DNA of 8,432 bases from a bacterium (GTDB lineage Bacteria; Gemmatimonadota; Glassbacteria; GWA2-58-10). Each line of letters begins with the position of its first letter. The first letter of the stretch is position 1. The translations under genes and the position numbers were made by a program. The stretch lies in NCBI GenBank assembly GCA_021372515.1, contig JAJFUG010000198.1:1-8432 (forward strand), read 5' to 3'. The notes beneath the pieces are model-generated. The model did not search any database. It was not told where the DNA came from and saw only the letters and a list, made by a program, of their open reading frames with translations. Below are positions 7,348 through 8,432 of the stretch, piece after piece.

Positions 7348-7800
7348 TCAGTTCGGGATGTCTTCGAGGAGTTTCAGGAACTCCGGTATCTCCTTGATCT
7401 CTTTCAGCTTGGCGCCGATATCCTGTATCTTGCAGAATTGGGCCACCTTGCCCAGCACGGGCAGGTAGTAGTTGGAGATTTCGATCGGCGGGGCAACGAT
7501 CAGGAAGAAGAAATTGGCCGGCTTGCCGTCGATGGACTTGAAATCCAGTCCCTCGCAGTGACGGCCGAAAGCGACATTGAGCTTGTCCACCACGAGCGAG
7601 CGGCAGTGGGGGATGGCAAACCCCTTGCCGATACCGGTGGAGCCGAGATTCTCGCGCTTTTTCAGCATCTTGAACAGCATGTCCTTGGCTTTCTCATCCA
7701 GCTTCAGCAGGTTGATGAGCTCCAGCAGGACCGCGTCCTTGTCCGTCGCCTTGAGGTTGAGATTGACGTTGGTATTGTTGAAAAGCTCCTTCAATTCCAT
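7348..7800 (-). CDS. PTS EIIA type-2 (fructose/mannitol/nitrogen family) phosphocarrier
   Basis: This is a 150-residue single-domain EIIA protein of the PTS_EIIA_2 fold, cytoplasmic, the usual length for stand-alone EIIA (EIIANtr/PtsN or EIIA-Fru-like). The phospho-accepting histidine is H65 in STGIGKGFAIPHCRS, the family signature. The flanks also fit: ENLGSTGIG before it, then KLNVAFGRHCEGLDFKSIDGKPANFFFLIVAPP, with a helical C-terminal end. The ATG at 7800 has GGAGA 8-9 bases upstream. No sugar permease (EIIB/EIIC), HPr or EI gene is in the window, which points to a regulatory rather than a transport role. I cannot separate PtsN from a fructose-type EIIA by eye, so no symbol is given. It lies downstream of the probable ClC channel gene on the same strand and just upstream of the zinc-ribbon gene. 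Confidence 0.93.
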   Translation of the reverse strand: MELKELFNNTNVNLNLKATDKDAVLLELINLLKLDEKAKDMLFKMLKKRENLGSTGIGKGFAIPHCRSLVVDKLNVAFGRHCEGLDFKSIDGKPANFFFLIVAPPIEISNYYLPVLGKVAQFCKIQDIGAKLKEIKEIPEFLKLLEDIPN

Positions 7801-7808
7801 CTGATCCG

Positions 7809-7813
7809 TCTCC
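7809..7813 (-). promoter_or_regulatory. Shine-Dalgarno site (GGAGA) for EIIA
   Basis: On the - strand GGAGA lies 8 bases before the ATG at 7800, an acceptable spacing. It supports the chosen start. Confidence 0.55.
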
Positions 7814-7831
7814 AGACAAAGAAATGAGACC

Positions 7832-7861
7832 TTCCGGCCGCCGGGCTTACTGGGTCCGGAA
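7832..7861 (-). other. Leader hairpin upstream of EIIA
   Basis: TTCCGG (7832-7837) and CCGGAA (7856-7861) form a 6-bp stem, extendable past a one-base bulge, around an 18-base loop that is itself GC-rich. In the - strand RNA it lies between the predicted transcription start and the EIIA ribosome-binding site. A regulatory role is only a possibility. Confidence 0.35.
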
Positions 7862-7874
7862 AGGCCGCTGAATT

Positions 7875-7893
7875 GCCTGAATCCAAGCCAGGC
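7875..7893 (-). other. Second, smaller leader hairpin upstream of EIIA
   Basis: GCCTG (7875-7879) and CAGGC (7889-7893) form a 5-bp inverted repeat with a 9-base loop, just downstream (on the - strand) of the predicted transcription start. It could be an operator-like site or an RNA hairpin, or chance. Confidence 0.25.
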
Positions 7894-7903
7894 ACATATC
7901 TAA

Positions 7904-7952
7904 ACATTAAAGCCGCGCGGTACAGTGTCAAGCATTTTCGTATTTCTTTTTT
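7904..7952 (-). promoter_or_regulatory. Candidate promoter for the EIIA/zinc-ribbon unit
   Basis: Read on the - strand, a perfect TTGACA -35 hexamer (7931-7926) is preceded by an A/T-rich tract with two A-runs (7952-7935) that resembles an UP element. The -10 is weak: TAATGT (7909-7904) after a 16-base spacer, or TTTAAT after only 14. Transcription would start near 7897, leaving a leader of about 95 bases before the EIIA ATG. The -35 and upstream tract are seen directly; the assignment as a promoter is inferred. Confidence 0.45.
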
Positions 7953-7963
7953 CGGAGAGGGCT

Positions 7964-8432
7964 TCAGTCGATATGGACCAGGAGCTCCTTGTTGTAGCGC
8001 GCCATGACATCGCTGCGGGTCAGCAGACCGAGCAGCCGGCTGCGGTCTGACGGGTCGACCACGGGCAGGTGGTCCAGATCGTGGAGGCCGAAACGGTTGA
8101 GCGCTTCGAGCAGCGTATCCCCCGGGCTGACCGTGAGCACGTCCTCCCGCAGCACGTCCCGCGCCAGGATCAGGTCGGCAAGCCCGCTTTCGAGAAGGAT
8201 CGTGCGCAGGTCCTGGAACGAGATCATCCCCAGGAACCGTCCCTGGCTGTCCGTGACCGGCAGGTCGCTATAGCGGCTGCTCTGGAGCAGGCCCAGGATC
8301 TGGTTGAGGCTCATCTGCTCGGTCACCGTGTCCGGTTTGCGGTCGTAGACCTGGTCCACGGTGATCCGGGTCATGGCCGACATGTCGGTCCCGTGGTAGA
8401 CTTTCTCGCCCATGCGGGTCAGGCGGTACGTG
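7964..8432 (-). CDS. Paired CBS domains, probable C-terminal tail of a ClC-type chloride channel/antiporter (5' end outside window)
   Basis: The frame has no stop up to the right edge, so the gene continues beyond 8432; the ATG at 8413 is probably internal. The visible 155 or so residues form two CBS domains. The first is ITVDQVYDRKPDTV...YSDLPVTDSQGRFLGMISFQDLR. The second is ILARDVLREDVLTVSPGDTLLEALNRFG...DHLPVVDPSDRSRLLGLLTRSDVM. The entry YRLTRMGEKVYHGTD and the ending LLTRSDVMARYNKEL closely resemble the junction and end of prokaryotic ClC proteins that carry C-terminal CBS pairs, which usually bind adenine nucleotides and modulate the channel. The membrane part itself is not visible, so ClC is a family-based inference; other CBS-tailed transporters or a stand-alone CBS protein remain possible. 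It ends 163 bases before the EIIA start, with no intrinsic terminator evident in the gap. Confidence 0.8.
   Translation of the reverse strand, partial: TYRLTRMGEKVYHGTDMSAMTRITVDQVYDRKPDTVTEQMSLNQILGLLQSSRYSDLPVTDSQGRFLGMISFQDLRTILLESGLADLILARDVLREDVLTVSPGDTLLEALNRFGLHDLDHLPVVDPSDRSRLLGLLTRSDVMARYNKELLVHID

Noticed and set aside
6870-7397. 175-codon + frame across the zinc-ribbon gene
   Set aside because: It is antisense to a gene with four correctly spaced zinc-ligand cysteines and begins inside the terminator region.
7438-7827. 129-codon + frame opposite EIIA
   Set aside because: It is the complement of a clear EIIA gene carrying the phospho-histidine signature.

Overview
The window is GC-rich bacterial chromosome with ordinary housekeeping and signalling genes. 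I see no mobile element, CRISPR array, rRNA or tRNA. The best taxonomic clue is SecA. Its preprotein-binding region carries a long insertion, with the wording GMPKNK...LSDKGIDRL...FVIPDL and [17 protein letters not shown], that resembles SecA of the Bacteroidetes/FCB superphylum. The base composition is far more GC-rich than typical Bacteroidetes. I infer a GC-rich FCB-affiliated lineage, possibly an uncultured candidate phylum; this is an inference and not a firm placement.

Layout. Two gene blocks converge near position 6900. The left block is on the + strand: secA (5' end outside the window), an unrecognised 262-residue protein with a probable N-terminal coiled coil, a long bifunctional RelA/SpoT-type (p)ppGpp synthetase/hydrolase, and a membrane-anchored PilZ (c-di-GMP-binding) protein. 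A small AT-rich island just before rel holds a good extended -10 promoter candidate, so rel-pilZ probably form their own transcription unit. The right block is on the - strand and reads leftwards: a paired-CBS C-terminal tail, probably the end of a ClC-type chloride channel running off the right edge, then a PTS EIIA type-2 protein, then a short CxxC...CxxC zinc-ribbon protein. EIIA and the zinc-ribbon gene are tightly spaced and probably co-transcribed from a TTGACA-containing promoter with an A/T-rich upstream tract. The blocks meet at a strong hairpin (6888-6918) that can serve as a bidirectional terminator.

How they may work together. The left block joins protein export (SecA) with two nucleotide second-messenger proteins: Rel makes and degrades (p)ppGpp, and the PilZ protein is a probable c-di-GMP receptor. 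The right block pairs a nucleotide-sensing-type CBS tail and a stand-alone EIIA phosphocarrier, both regulatory modules. No obviously undescribed multi-gene system is visible. The items most worth a second look are the 262-residue unknown between secA and rel, the rel-pilZ pairing, the unusually short zinc-ribbon protein beside EIIA, and the structured leader upstream of EIIA.
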